DNA of 64,000 nt from Cyprinodon diabolis. Lineage: Eukaryota; Chordata; Actinopteri; Cyprinodontiformes; Cyprinodontidae. The DNA lies in contig JARPUW010000305.1 of NCBI GenBank assembly GCA_030533445.1, positions 1 through 64,000 of the forward strand. The letters run 5' to 3'. The number at the start of each line of letters is the position of its first letter. Within the stretch, counting starts at the first letter, position 1. This document shows positions 1 through 9,625 of this stretch, piece by piece. The notes beneath the pieces were generated by a model. The model saw only the letters and a program-made list of their open reading frames with translations. It did not search any database and was not told where the DNA came from. The position numbers and the translations under genes were made by a program.

Positions 1-119
1 ATTTAACATTTGGAAATGGATTCTATATCACTGCTGGGCGTGACCCATCTTTTGATGCACATTCATGATAGACTTTCAAAATAAGACTACAAGGACTCTA
101 CAGAATAAAAGCCTCTTCC
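1..119. repeat. Partial unit 0 (3' end only)
   Basis: The last 119 bases of a preceding unit, from the third copy of the 295-bp monomer (ATTTAACATTTGG) to AAAAGCCTCTTCC. It matches the 3' ends of units 3, 4 and others (CATTCATGATAGAC) rather than units 1 and 2, which read CATTCATGATGGAC. Confidence 0.95.
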
Positions 120-160
120 TTATACACACTCATACATTCTGGCATATTGCTCATTGCCAT

Positions 161-393
161 TGGTGATTTCATCACTGCAATGGCTCTTAGAAGGCGGGCG
201 GAGCCCGCCAATGGTAACAGGCGGGCGGAGCCCGCCAAAGGTGATTACATCACTGCAATGGCTCTTAGCAGGCGGGCGGAGCCCGCCATTGGTGATTTCA
301 TCACTGCAATGGCTCTTAGAAGGCGGGCAGAGCCCGCCATTGGTGATTTTTTTCTTCACTGAGATGGATCCCAGAAGGCGGGCGAAGCCCGCA
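161..393. repeat. GC-hairpin array of unit 1 (five hairpins)
   Basis: Five copies of GGCGGGC-NNN-GCCCGCC lie at 193-209, 220-236, 271-287, 322-338 and 377-393, with loops GGA, GGA, GGA, AGA and GAA. Spacing is 27, 51, 51 and 55 bp. Between them lies a conserved spacer of the form GGTGATTTCATCACTG then CAATGGCTCTTAG. The stem of the fifth is broken at its last base (393, A for C). Each hairpin is CpG-rich and most carry a GGGCGG core resembling a GC box. Confidence 0.95.
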
Positions 394-640
394 AACTGGG
401 CTTTACCCACTGTGTTTCAATATGGACAACCCATATTACCCTTGTGCATCATACGCTGTGCACGTCTATTTCCCAGATTTCAGCACAAGTGGCACACAGC
501 TCTCTTTGCCCATGAACTTGCCCTCTTTCCTTCCCTCAGCAGCCCTCAAAGGCGTAAGCAGTTGGTCTGGGGAGCCCCGACGTCACTTGCCAGGGCCGTA
601 TTGGCCCGGTTCCCCAGACGGGCAGTAGGTGGCCCCCCTC
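394..640. other. Unit spacer between hairpin array and A/T palindrome
   Basis: A mostly single-copy stretch of the unit with no recognisable gene. It carries GTGCATCATACGCTGTGCAC with short inverted arms, a CGACGTCAC CRE-like half site (CGACATCAC in class B units), CCAGGGCCGTATTGGCCCGG, and ends in GTAGGTGGCCCCCC (625-638), which is complementary to the two arms of the 66-bp module where that module is present. Confidence 0.7.
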
Positions 641-676
641 AAAATTTCTTTAGAAATTTTCTAGTTATTATTATAA
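641..676. repeat. A/T palindrome plus ATT microsatellite
   Basis: AAAATTTCT-TT-AGAAATTTT (641-660) is a perfect 9-bp inverted repeat with a 2-base loop. CTAGTT and a short ATT run follow. The ATT count varies by unit, and this tract is the only place where the 66-bp module is found. The palindrome itself is unchanged in every unit I compared. Confidence 0.9.
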
Positions 677-769
677 TTCTCCCGTATACCCAAAACTTCG
701 GCGCGTAACTAGTCCCGCACGGTTTGGCGGATCGGGCCCAAAGTTGGCACACGCGTCGGGACCAATGGG

Positions 770-2408
770 GTGATGTGTGCTTGTATAAAACTTTCTCATT
801 AGTCCGAAGGTTTGCGAATTATTAGCGAAAACGTCGCAAAAAAATCCCATAGGAAATGAATGGGGAGAGGAAAAAAAAAGCATAAAAAACAGCACTTCAC
901 TGTGTCGGCATACATTCACCTAGAAAAACAGTTTGAAGCTCAGTTTGTAGATAAATCCTTCGTCTATTTAAAACTGAAGACGGTATGTTGATAACTGCTA
1001 CGGTTTTTGTATAATCAGACCTCAAGCGCCACAAAGTTTTAGCAAAATCCAGCCTGCTAGAGTGGAGCAACTGAAAAGCTAGAGTGTGAGGCAGGCGTTT
1101 TTTAAACACAAAAAAACATTTTAAACTCGCCCTCACGGCCACATATTTATAGCTAGAGTCACCATTTTTGGTCAGTTTGTAGACTGAAATCTCTGGACCC
1201 ACACAATATCTTCGGAATTACGGTAGGATTAATACTTTTCCTTAAAAACCCTCCAGACCGACCTAAAGTCGATGAAAATCAGAGCCGTTTTTCATTGGTT
1301 TTGGAGCAGAAGAGGGGAGAAAAACGAATCAGACTATGGGTTTTAAACTCGTCATAAATATTTTTCTGAATGACACACATACACCAAAGTTGGCATAGTT
1401 GGAGTCGAAGGATGACTGACGCTCACGGTGAAAAAATTTTTTGAATAACTCATACGGTTTTTGCTCAGCAGTCGTTTGTTCGGAGGACATTTTAAGCACC
1501 TGAAAGCTGAGTGACAGTGACCTGCTGCAGCTAGCTCAATTAGAAGCTTAGGTGTGATGAAACGTTTTTTCTTTTCTTTCTCTTCCCATTCAGTTTGTAG
1601 ATGACCTACAGCCATGAAAGTTACTCCAATCGAAGACAAGATATAGCTGTCGCTTAGATAAAAAGAATTTTTCAGATACCTTTTACGGTTTTTACTCAGC
1701 AGTCGTTTGTTCGGAGGGGTGCTTTAGCAGCTAAAAGGTGAGTGAGAGTGAGGTCCTGCAGTTAAAAGAAAGGGAGGAGCAGGTGGGCCAACCATTTTGT
1801 TTGTGCTTCGTTTTGGGTTGTGAAAGACCTACAGACATGAAGGTTACCCCAGTCTGAGACAAAGGATAGATGTTGCTTTCACTGAAAGAATTTTTCAGAT
1901 ATCTTTTACGGTTTTTGCTCAGCAGTCGTTTGTTCGGAGGGTAAGCACCTGGAAGCTAGCTGACAGTTAGCTTCTGCAGCAGCCTGCTAGAGTGCAGCTG
2001 CTGAAATCTTAGTGTGAGGCGGCCATTTTTTTCAGATCAAACATCTTATTCTCGCCCTCACGGCCACATATTTGGAGCTACAGTCACCATTTTTGGTCAG
2101 TTTGTAGACTGAAACCTCTGGACTCACACAATGTCTTCGGAATTACGGTAGGATTAATACTTTTCCTTAAAAACCCTCCAGACCAACCTAAAGTCGATGA
2201 GAGTTTCAGCCTTTCTCTATTCTTTTTGAGCTGAAGATGGGAGAGAAACGAATCAGACTATGTGTTTTCAACTCGTCATAAATATTTTTCTGAATGACAC
2301 ACATACACCAAAGTTGGTATAGTTGGAGTCGAAGGATTGCTGATGCTCATGGTGAAAATGTTTTTTGAATAACTCATACGGTTTTTGATCAGTAGTCGTT
2401 TGTTCGGT
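770..2408. repeat. Degenerate array of about 230-bp monomers in unit 1
   Basis: A TACGG anchor recurs at 999, 1219, 1453, 1684, 1907, 2144 and 2377 (spacings 220, 234, 231, 223, 237 and 233). Five of the seven read TACGGTTTTT, four of them followed by a CAGTCGTTTGTTCGG-type continuation; the other two read GGAATTACGGTAGGATTAAT. CAGTTTGTAGA recurs near 939, 1173, 1590 and 2097. Monomers 1-2 (999-1452) closely match monomers 5-6 (1907-2376), so a larger duplication offset by 908-925 bp sits on top of the 230-bp periodicity. A further degenerate copy probably occupies about 770-998. No coding function is seen. Confidence 0.85.
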
Positions 2409-2531
2409 GCCGTTCTTCCCATACAAAAAAGCCTGGGAAGAAGAAACCAATAGTGAGTGCAGCTGTTGTCTGTGTCAGTGAGAGGCTCGTTAAGCGTTGT
2501 CAAGGTTACCAAGCTTCAAACAGATTTTACC

Positions 2532-2546
2532 TCTGCTGTTTTAAAC
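2532..2546. repeat. Small palindrome GCTGTTTTAAACAGC
   Basis: An inverted repeat with a 7-base arm (GCTGTTT/AAACAGC) around one central T, in the linker between the 230-bp and 295-bp blocks. It is intact in all units inspected. Just downstream, units 1 and 2 read CACATTTAATTTAATGG and later units CACATATTAATCTAATGG. Confidence 0.75.
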
Positions 2547-2579
2547 AGCACATTTAATTTAATGGAGGGTGAAAGGACT

Positions 2580-3289
2580 GATTTAACATTGGGAAATGGA
2601 TACTATATGACTGCTGTCCATGACACTTCCCTTGCCACTCAGCACTGATAGACTTTCAAAATAAGACTCCAGGGACCCTACAAAATAAAAGCCTCTATAT
2701 TTTTTACATATATTTATTGCCCTATATGGCTCAACATTATGACCCAAACTCAACCCCGTTTTAGAGAATAGACTCTAGGAGACTGTTTAAAACACACCCT
2801 ATAGCAAATTTCAAAATAAAAGCCTCCCATTTCCGCTTCATCTACTGCCCTAATAACATGGAAAAAGAGTGATTTAACGATTGGAAAGTAATCAACTATC
2901 ATTGACGGGTCTGAACATTTTCTATAAACACAACTCTGTTGGACTTTCAAAATAAGACTCCAGCGACCCTACAAAATAAAAGCCTCTAGATTATACTAAT
3001 GCATTAATTGATGCAAATGGCTCAACATTATGACCCAAACTCTTCCAGGTTGTTTTTATTAGACTCTAGTGACCTTTTCAAAACACACCCCAGAGCAAAT
3101 TTCACAATAAAAGTCTCCCATTTACTCTGTAATACAGCAACTATTCACCTAATAACATGGAAAACCAGTGATTTAACATTTGGAAATGGATTCTATATCA
3201 CTGCTGGGCGTGACCCATCTTTTGATGCACATTCATGATGGACTTTCAAAATAAGACTACAAGGACTCTACAGAATAAAAGCCTCTTCC
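2580..3289. repeat. Two and a half copies of a about 295-bp monomer in unit 1
   Basis: The monomer starts GATTTAAC at 2580, 2871 and 3170 (spacing 291 and 299). Shared landmarks in order are GGAAATGGATNCTATAT, ACTTTCAAAATAAGACT, ACAAAATAAAAGCCTC, TGGCTCAACATTATGACCC, a TAGACTCTAG block and CCTAATAACATGGAAAA. The third copy is cut off at 3289, where the next unit begins. AATAAA occurs about five times here, always on the plus strand. Confidence 0.9.
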
Positions 3290-6200
3290 TTATACACACT
3301 CATACATTCTGGCATATTGCTCATTGCCATTGGTGATTTCATCACTGCAATGGCTCTTAGAAGGCGGGCGGAGCCCGCCAATGGTAACAGGCGGGCGGAG
3401 CCCGCCAAAGGTGATTACATCACTGCAATGGCTCTTAGCAGGCGGGCGGAGCCCGCCATTGGTGATTTCATCACTGCAATGGCTCTTAGAAGGCGGGCAG
3501 AGCCCGCCATTGGTGATTTTTTTCTTCACTGAGATGGCTCCTAGCAGGCGGGCGAAGCCCGCCAACTGGGCTTTACCCACTGTGTTTCAATATGGACAAC
3601 CCATATTACCCTTGTGCATCATACGCTGTGCACGTCTATTTCCCAGATGTCAGCACAAGTGGCACACAGCTCTCTTTGCCCATGAACTTGCCCTCTTTCC
3701 TTCCCTCAGCAGCCCTCAAAGGCGTAAGCAGTTGGTCTGGGGAGCCCCGACGTCACTTGCCAGGGCCGTATTGGCCCGGTTCCCAAGACGGGCAGTAGGT
3801 GGCCCCCCTCAAAATTTCTTTAGAAATTTTCTAGTTATTATAATTCTCCCGTATACCCAAAACTTCGGCGCGTAACTAGTCCCGCACGGTTTGGCGGATC
3901 GGGCCCAAAGTTGGCACACGCGTCGGGACCAATGGGGTGATGTGTGCTTGTATAAAACTTTCTCATTAGTCCGAAGGTTTGCGAATTATTAGCGAAAACG
4001 TCGCAAAAAAATCCCATAGGAAATGAATGGGGAGAGGAAAAAAAAAGCATAAAAAACAGCACTTCACTGTGTCGGCATACATTCACCTAGAAAAACAGTT
4101 TGAAGCTCAGTTTGTAGATAAATCCTTCGTCTATTTAAAACTGAAGACGGTATGTTGATAACTGCTACGGTTTTTGTATAATCAGACCTCAAGCGCCACA
4201 AAGTTTTAGCAAAATCCAGCCTGCTAGAGTGGAGCAACTGAAAAGCTAGAGTGTGAGGCAGGCGTTTTTTAAACACAAAAAAACATTTTAAACTCGCCCT
4301 CACGGCCACATATTTATAGCTAGAGTCACCATTTTTGGTCAGTTTGTAGACTGAAATCTCTGGACCCACACAATATCTTCGGAATTACGGTAGGATTAAT
4401 ACTTTTCCTTAAAAACCCTCCAGACCGACCTAAAGTCGATGAAAATCAGAGCCGTTTTTCATTGGTTTTGGAGCAGAAGAGGGGAGAAAAACGAATCAGA
4501 CTATGGGTTTTAAACTCGTCATAAATATTTTTCTGAATGACACACATACACCAAAGTTGGCATAGTTGGAGTCGAAGGATGACTGACGCTCACGGTGAAA
4601 AAATTTTTTGAATAACTCATACGGTTTTTGCTCAGCAGTCGTTTGTTCGGAGGACATTTTAAGCACCTGAAAGCTGAGTGACAGTGACCTGCTGCAGCTA
4701 GCTCAATTAGAAGCTTAGGTGTGATGAAACGTTTTTTCTTTTCTTTCTCTTCCCATTCAGTTTGTAGATGACCTACAGCCATGAAAGTTACTCCAATCGA
4801 AGACAAGATATAGCTGTCGCTTAGATAAAAAGAATTTTTCAGATACCTTTTACGGTTTTTACTCAGCAGTCGTTTGTTCGGAGGGGTGCTTTAGCAGCTA
4901 AAAGGTGAGTGAGAGTGAGGTCCTGCAGTTAAAAGAAAGGGAGGAGCAGGTGGGCCAACCATTTTGTTTGTGCTTCGTTTTGGGTTGTGAAAGACCTACA
5001 GACATGAAGGTTACCCCAGTCTGAGACAAAGGATAGATGTTGCTTTCACTGAAAGAATTTTTCAGATATCTTTTACGGTTTTTGCTCAGCAGTCGTTTGT
5101 TCGGAGGGTAAGCACCTGGAAGCTAGCTGACAGTTAGCTTCTGCAGCAGCCTGCTAGAGTGCAGCTGCTGAAATCTTAGTGTGAGGCGGCCATTTTTTTC
5201 AGATCAAACATCTTATTCTCGCCCTCACGGCCACATATTTGGAGCTACAGTCACCATTTTTGGTCAGTTTGTAGACTGAAACCTCTGGACTCACACAATG
5301 TCTTCGGAATTACGGTAGGATTAATACTTTTCCTTAAAAACCCTCCAGACCAACCTAAAGTCGATGAGAGTTTCAGCCTTTCTCTATTCTTTTTGAGCTG
5401 AAGATGGGAGAGAAACGAATCAGACTATGTGTTTTCAACTCGTCATAAATATTTTTCTGAATGACACACATACACCAAAGTTGGTATAGTTGGAGTCGAA
5501 GGATTGCTGATGCTCATGGTGAAAATGTTTTTTGAATAACTCATACGGTTTTTGATCAGTAGTCGTTTGTTCGGTGCCGTTCTTCCCATACAAAAAAGCC
5601 TGGGAAGAAGAAACCAATAGTGAGTGCAGCTGTTGTCTGTGTCAGTGAGAGGCTCGTTAAGCGTTGTCAAGGTTACCAAGCTTCAAACAGATTTTACCTC
5701 TGCTGTTTTAAACAGCACATTTAATTTAATGGAGGGTGAAAGGACTGATTTAACATTGGGAAATGGATACTATATGACTGCTGTCCATGACACTTCCCTT
5801 GCCACTCAGCACTGATAGACTTTCAAAATAAGACTCCAGGGACCCTACAAAATAAAAGCCTCTATATTTTTTACATATATTTATTGCCCTATATGGCTCA
5901 ACATTATGACCCAAACTCAACCCCGTTTTAGAGAATAGACTCTAGGAGACTGTTTAAAACACACCCTATAGCAAATTTCAAAATAAAAGCCTCCCATTTC
6001 CGCTTCATCTACTGCCCTAATAACATGGAAAAAGAGTGATTTAACGATTGGAAAGTAATCAACTATCATTGACGGGTCTGAACATTTTCTATAAACACAA
6101 CTCTGTTGGACTTTCAAAATAAGACTCCAGCGACCCTACAAAATAAAAGCCTCTAGATTATACTAATGCATTAATTGATGCAAATGGCTCAACATTATGA

Positions 6201-6456
6201 CCCAAACTCTTCCAGGTTGTTTTTATTAGACTCTAGTGACCTTTTCAAAACACACCCCAGAGCAAATTTCACAATAAAAGTCTCCCATTTACTCTGTAAT
6301 ACAGCAACTATTCACCTAATAACATGGAAAACCAGTGATTTAACATTTGGAAATGGATTCTATATCACTGCTGGGCGTGACCCATCTTTTGATGCACATT
6401 CATGATGGACTTTCAAAATAAGACTACAAGGACTCTACAGAATAAAAGCCTCTTCC
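3290..6456. repeat. Unit 2, class A, 3167 bp
   Basis: Almost identical to unit 1, including the rare CATTTAATTTAATGG linker and the CATGATGGAC end, but with an intact fifth hairpin. A CAGATGTCAG variant in the spacer (near 3648) and TTCCCAAGACGG (near 3780) recur at the same offsets in unit 3, showing recent duplication of neighbours. Confidence 0.95.
3331..3563. repeat. GC-hairpin array of unit 2 (five hairpins)
   Basis: Canonical class A arrangement with loops GGA, GGA, GGA, AGA and GAA and all five stems perfect. The first two hairpins are linked by AATGGTAACA. Confidence 0.95.
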
Positions 6457-9400
6457 TTATACACACTCATACATTCTGGCATATTGCTCATTGCCATTGG
6501 TGATTTCATCACTGCAATGGCTCTTAGAAGGCGGGCGGAGCCCGCCAATGGTAACAGGCGGGCGGAGCCCGCCAAAGGTGATTACATCACTGCAATGGCT
6601 CTTAGCAGGCGGGCGGAGCCCGCCATTGGTGATTTCATCACTGCAATGGCTCTTAGAAGGCGGGCAGAGCCCGCCATTGGTGATTTTTTTCTTCACTGAG
6701 ATGGCTCCTAGCAGGCGGGCGAAGCCCGCCAACTGGGCTTTACCCACTGTGTTTCAATATGGACAACCCATATTACCCTTGTGCATCATACGCTGTGCAC
6801 GTCTATTTCCCAGATGTCAGCACAAGTGGCACACAGCTCTCTTTGCCCATGAACTTGCCCTCTTTCCTTCCCTCAGCAGCCCTCAAAGGCGTAAGCAGTT
6901 GGTCTGGGGAGCCCCGACGTCACTTGCCAGGGCCGTATTGGCCCGGTTCCCAAGACGGGCAGTAGGTGGCCCCCCTCAAAATTTCTTTAGAAATTTTCTA
7001 GTTATTATAATTCTCCCGTATACCCAAAACTTCGGCGCGTAACTAGTCCCGCATGGTTTGGCGGATCGGGCCCAAAGTTGGCACACGCGTCGGGACCAAT
7101 GGGGTGATGTGTGCTTGTATAAAACTTTCTCATTAGTCCGAAGGTTTGCGAATTATTAGCGAAAACGTCGCAAAAAAATCCCATAGGAAATGAATGGGGA
7201 GAGGAAAAAAAAAGCATAAAAAACAGCACTTCACTGTGTCGCCATACATTCACCTAGAAAAACAGTTTGAAGCTCAGTTTGTAGATAAATCCTTCGTCTA
7301 TTTAAAACTGAAGACGGTATGTTGATAACTGCTACGGTTTTTGTATAATCAGACCTCAAGCGCCACAAAGTTTTAGCAAAATCCAGCCTGCTAGAGTGGA
7401 GCAACTGAAAAGCTAGAGTGTGAGGCAGGCGTTTTTTAAACACAAAAAAACATTTTAAACTCGCCCTCACGGCCACATATTTATAGCTAGAGTCACCATT
7501 TTTGGTCAGTTTGTAGACTGAAATCTCTGGACCCACACAATATCTTCGGAATTACGGTAGGATTAATACTTTTCCTTAAAAACCCTCCAGACCGACCTAA
7601 AGTCGATGAAAATCAGAGCCGTTTTTCATTGGTTTTGGAGCAGAAGAGGGGAGAAAAACGAATCCGACTATGTGTTTTAAACTCGTCATAAATATTTTTC
7701 TGAATGACACACATACACCAAAGTTGGCATAGTTGGAGTCGAAGGATGACTGACGCTCACGGTGAAAAAATTTTTTGAATAACTCATACGGTTTTTGCTC
7801 AGCAGTCGTTTGTTCGGAGGACATTTTAAGCACCTGAAAGCTGAGTGACAGTGACCTGCTGCAGCTAGCTCAATTAGAAGCTTAGGTGTGATGAAACGTT
7901 TTTTCTTTTTCTTTCTCTTCCCATTCAGTTTGTAGATGACCTACAGCCATGAAAGTTACTCCAATTGAAGACAAGATATAGCTGTCGCTTAGATAAAAAG
8001 AATTTTTCAGATACCTTTTACGGTTTTTACTCAGCAGTCGTTTGTTCGGAGGGGTGCTTTAGCAGCTAAAAGGTGAGTGAGAGTGAGGTCCTGCAGTTCA
8101 AACAAAGGGAGGAGCAGGTGGGCCAACCATTTTGTTTGTGCTTCGTTTTGGGTTGTGAAAGACCTACAGACATGAAGGTTACCCCAGTCTGAGACAAAGG
8201 ATAGATGTTGCTTTCACTGAAAGAATTTTTCAGATATCTTTTACGGTTTTTGCTCAGCAGTCGTTTGTTCGGAGGGTAAGCACCTGGAAGCTAGCTGACA
8301 GTTAGCTTCTGCAGCAGCCTGCTAGAGTGCAGCTGCTGAAATCTTAGTGTGAGGCGGCCATTTTTTTAAGATCAAACATCTTATTCTCGCCCTCACGGCC
8401 ACATATTTGGAGCTACAGTCACCATTTTTGGTCAGTTTGTAGACTGAAACCTCTGGACTCACACAATGTCTTCGGAATTACGGTAGGATTAATACTTTTC
8501 CTTAAAAACCCTCCAGACCAACCTAAAGTCGATGAGAGTTTCAGCCTTTCTCTATTCTTTTTGAGCTGAAGATGGGAGAGAAACGAATCAGACTATGTGT
8601 TTTCAACTCGTCATAAATATTTTTCTGAATGACACACATACACCAAAGTTGGTATAGTTGGAGTCGAAGGATTGCTGATGCTCATGGTGAAAATGTTTTT
8701 TGAATAACTCATACGGTTTTTGATCAGTAGTCGTTTGTTCGGTGCCGTTCTTCCCATACAAAAAAGCCTGGGAAGAAGAAACCAATAGTGAGTGCAGCTG
8801 TTGTCTGTGTCAGTGAGAGGCTCGTTAAGCGTTGTCAAGGTTACCAAGCTTCAAACAGATTTTACCTCTGCTGTTTTAAACAGCACATATTAATCTAATG
8901 GAGGGTGAAAGGACTGATTTAACATTGGGAAATGGATACTATATGACTGCTGTACATGACACTTCCCTTGCCACTCAGCACTGATAGACTTTCAAAATAA
9001 GACTCCAGGGACCCTACAAAATAAAAGCCTCCATATTTTTTACATATATTTATTGCTCTATATGGCTCAACATTATGACCCAAACTCAACCCCGTTTTAG
9101 AGAATAGACTCTAGGAGACTGTTTAAAACACACCCTATAGCAAATTTCAAAATAAAAGCCTCCCATTTCCGCTTCATCTACTGCCCTAATAACATGGAAA
9201 AAGAGTGATTTAACGATTGGAAAGTAATCAACTATCATTGACGGGTCTGAACATTTTCTATAAACACAACTCTGTTGGACTTTCAAAATAAGACTCCAGG
9301 GACCCTACAAAATAAAAGCCTCTAGATTATAGTAATGCATTAATTGATGCAAATGGCTCAACATTATGACCCAAACTCTTCCAGGTTGTTTTTATTAGAC

Positions 9401-9625
9401 TCTAGTGACCTTTTCAAAACACACCCCAGAGCAAATTTCACAATAAAAGTCTCCCATTTACTCTGTAATACAGCAACTATTCACCTAATAACATGGAAAA
9501 CCAGTGATTTAACATTTGGAAATGGATTCTATATCACTGCTGGGCGTGACCCATCTTTTGATGCACATTCATGATAGACTTTCAAAATAAGACTACAAGG
9601 ACTCTACAGAATAAAAGCCTCTTCC
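6457..9625. repeat. Unit 3, class A, 3169 bp
   Basis: The first 550 bases match unit 2. From about 7005 it changes to a haplotype (GCATGGTTTGG, GTCGCCATACATT, AATCCGACTATGTG, TGTACATGACAC, GCTCTATATGG, ATTATAGTAATGC) that matches unit 20 base for base over long stretches. It is therefore a mosaic of two lineages. Confidence 0.95.
6498..6730. repeat. GC-hairpin array of unit 3 (five hairpins)
   Basis: Canonical class A array, same loops and spacing as unit 2, all stems perfect. Confidence 0.95.

Larger units (their letters stand above)
120..3289. repeat. Unit 1, class A, 3170 bp (reference unit)
   Basis: Complete unit with five GC hairpins and no 66-bp module. Its fifth hairpin follows GGATCCCAGAAG and ends GCCCGCA instead of GCCCGCC, a pair of variants shared only with unit 17. 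Near 1570 it carries the short TTTTTTCTTTTCTTTC form, also found in unit 2. It is used here to describe the internal blocks. Confidence 0.95.

Noticed and set aside
322..355. Rho-independent terminator (GC hairpin then T run)
   Set aside because: GGCGGGC-AGA-GCCCGCC followed 9 bp later by TTTTTTT resembles one, but the context is a eukaryotic satellite with no operon, and the T run is not adjacent to the stem.
161..393. CRISPR-like array
   Set aside because: Repeats with dyad symmetry are present, but the intervals are themselves repeats of one another, not unique spacers, and no cas genes or prokaryotic genes are near.
680..700. CENP-B box
   Set aside because: CCCGTATACCCAAAA matches the reverse complement of the core box at only seven of nine fixed positions, and no better match was found elsewhere in the unit.
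671..919. Minus-strand open frame of 82 codons, kept in every unit
   Set aside because: Most differences between units change the residue (Cys/Trp, Arg/His, Arg/Cys, Thr/Met, Met/Thr, Asp/Asn), which does not look like purifying selection. No recognisable domain.
897..1202. Minus-strand open frame of 101 codons, kept in nearly every unit
   Set aside because: It is preserved because units are almost identical. Unit 20 has a stop (CGA to TGA) near 60948 and the frame lies across the 230-bp monomer array. No family resemblance.
2750..3238. Short open frames of 66 (minus) and 76 (plus) codons in the 295-bp block
   Set aside because: They lie in a tandem repeat rich in AATAAA and share no resemblance to known proteins; conservation only reflects unit identity.
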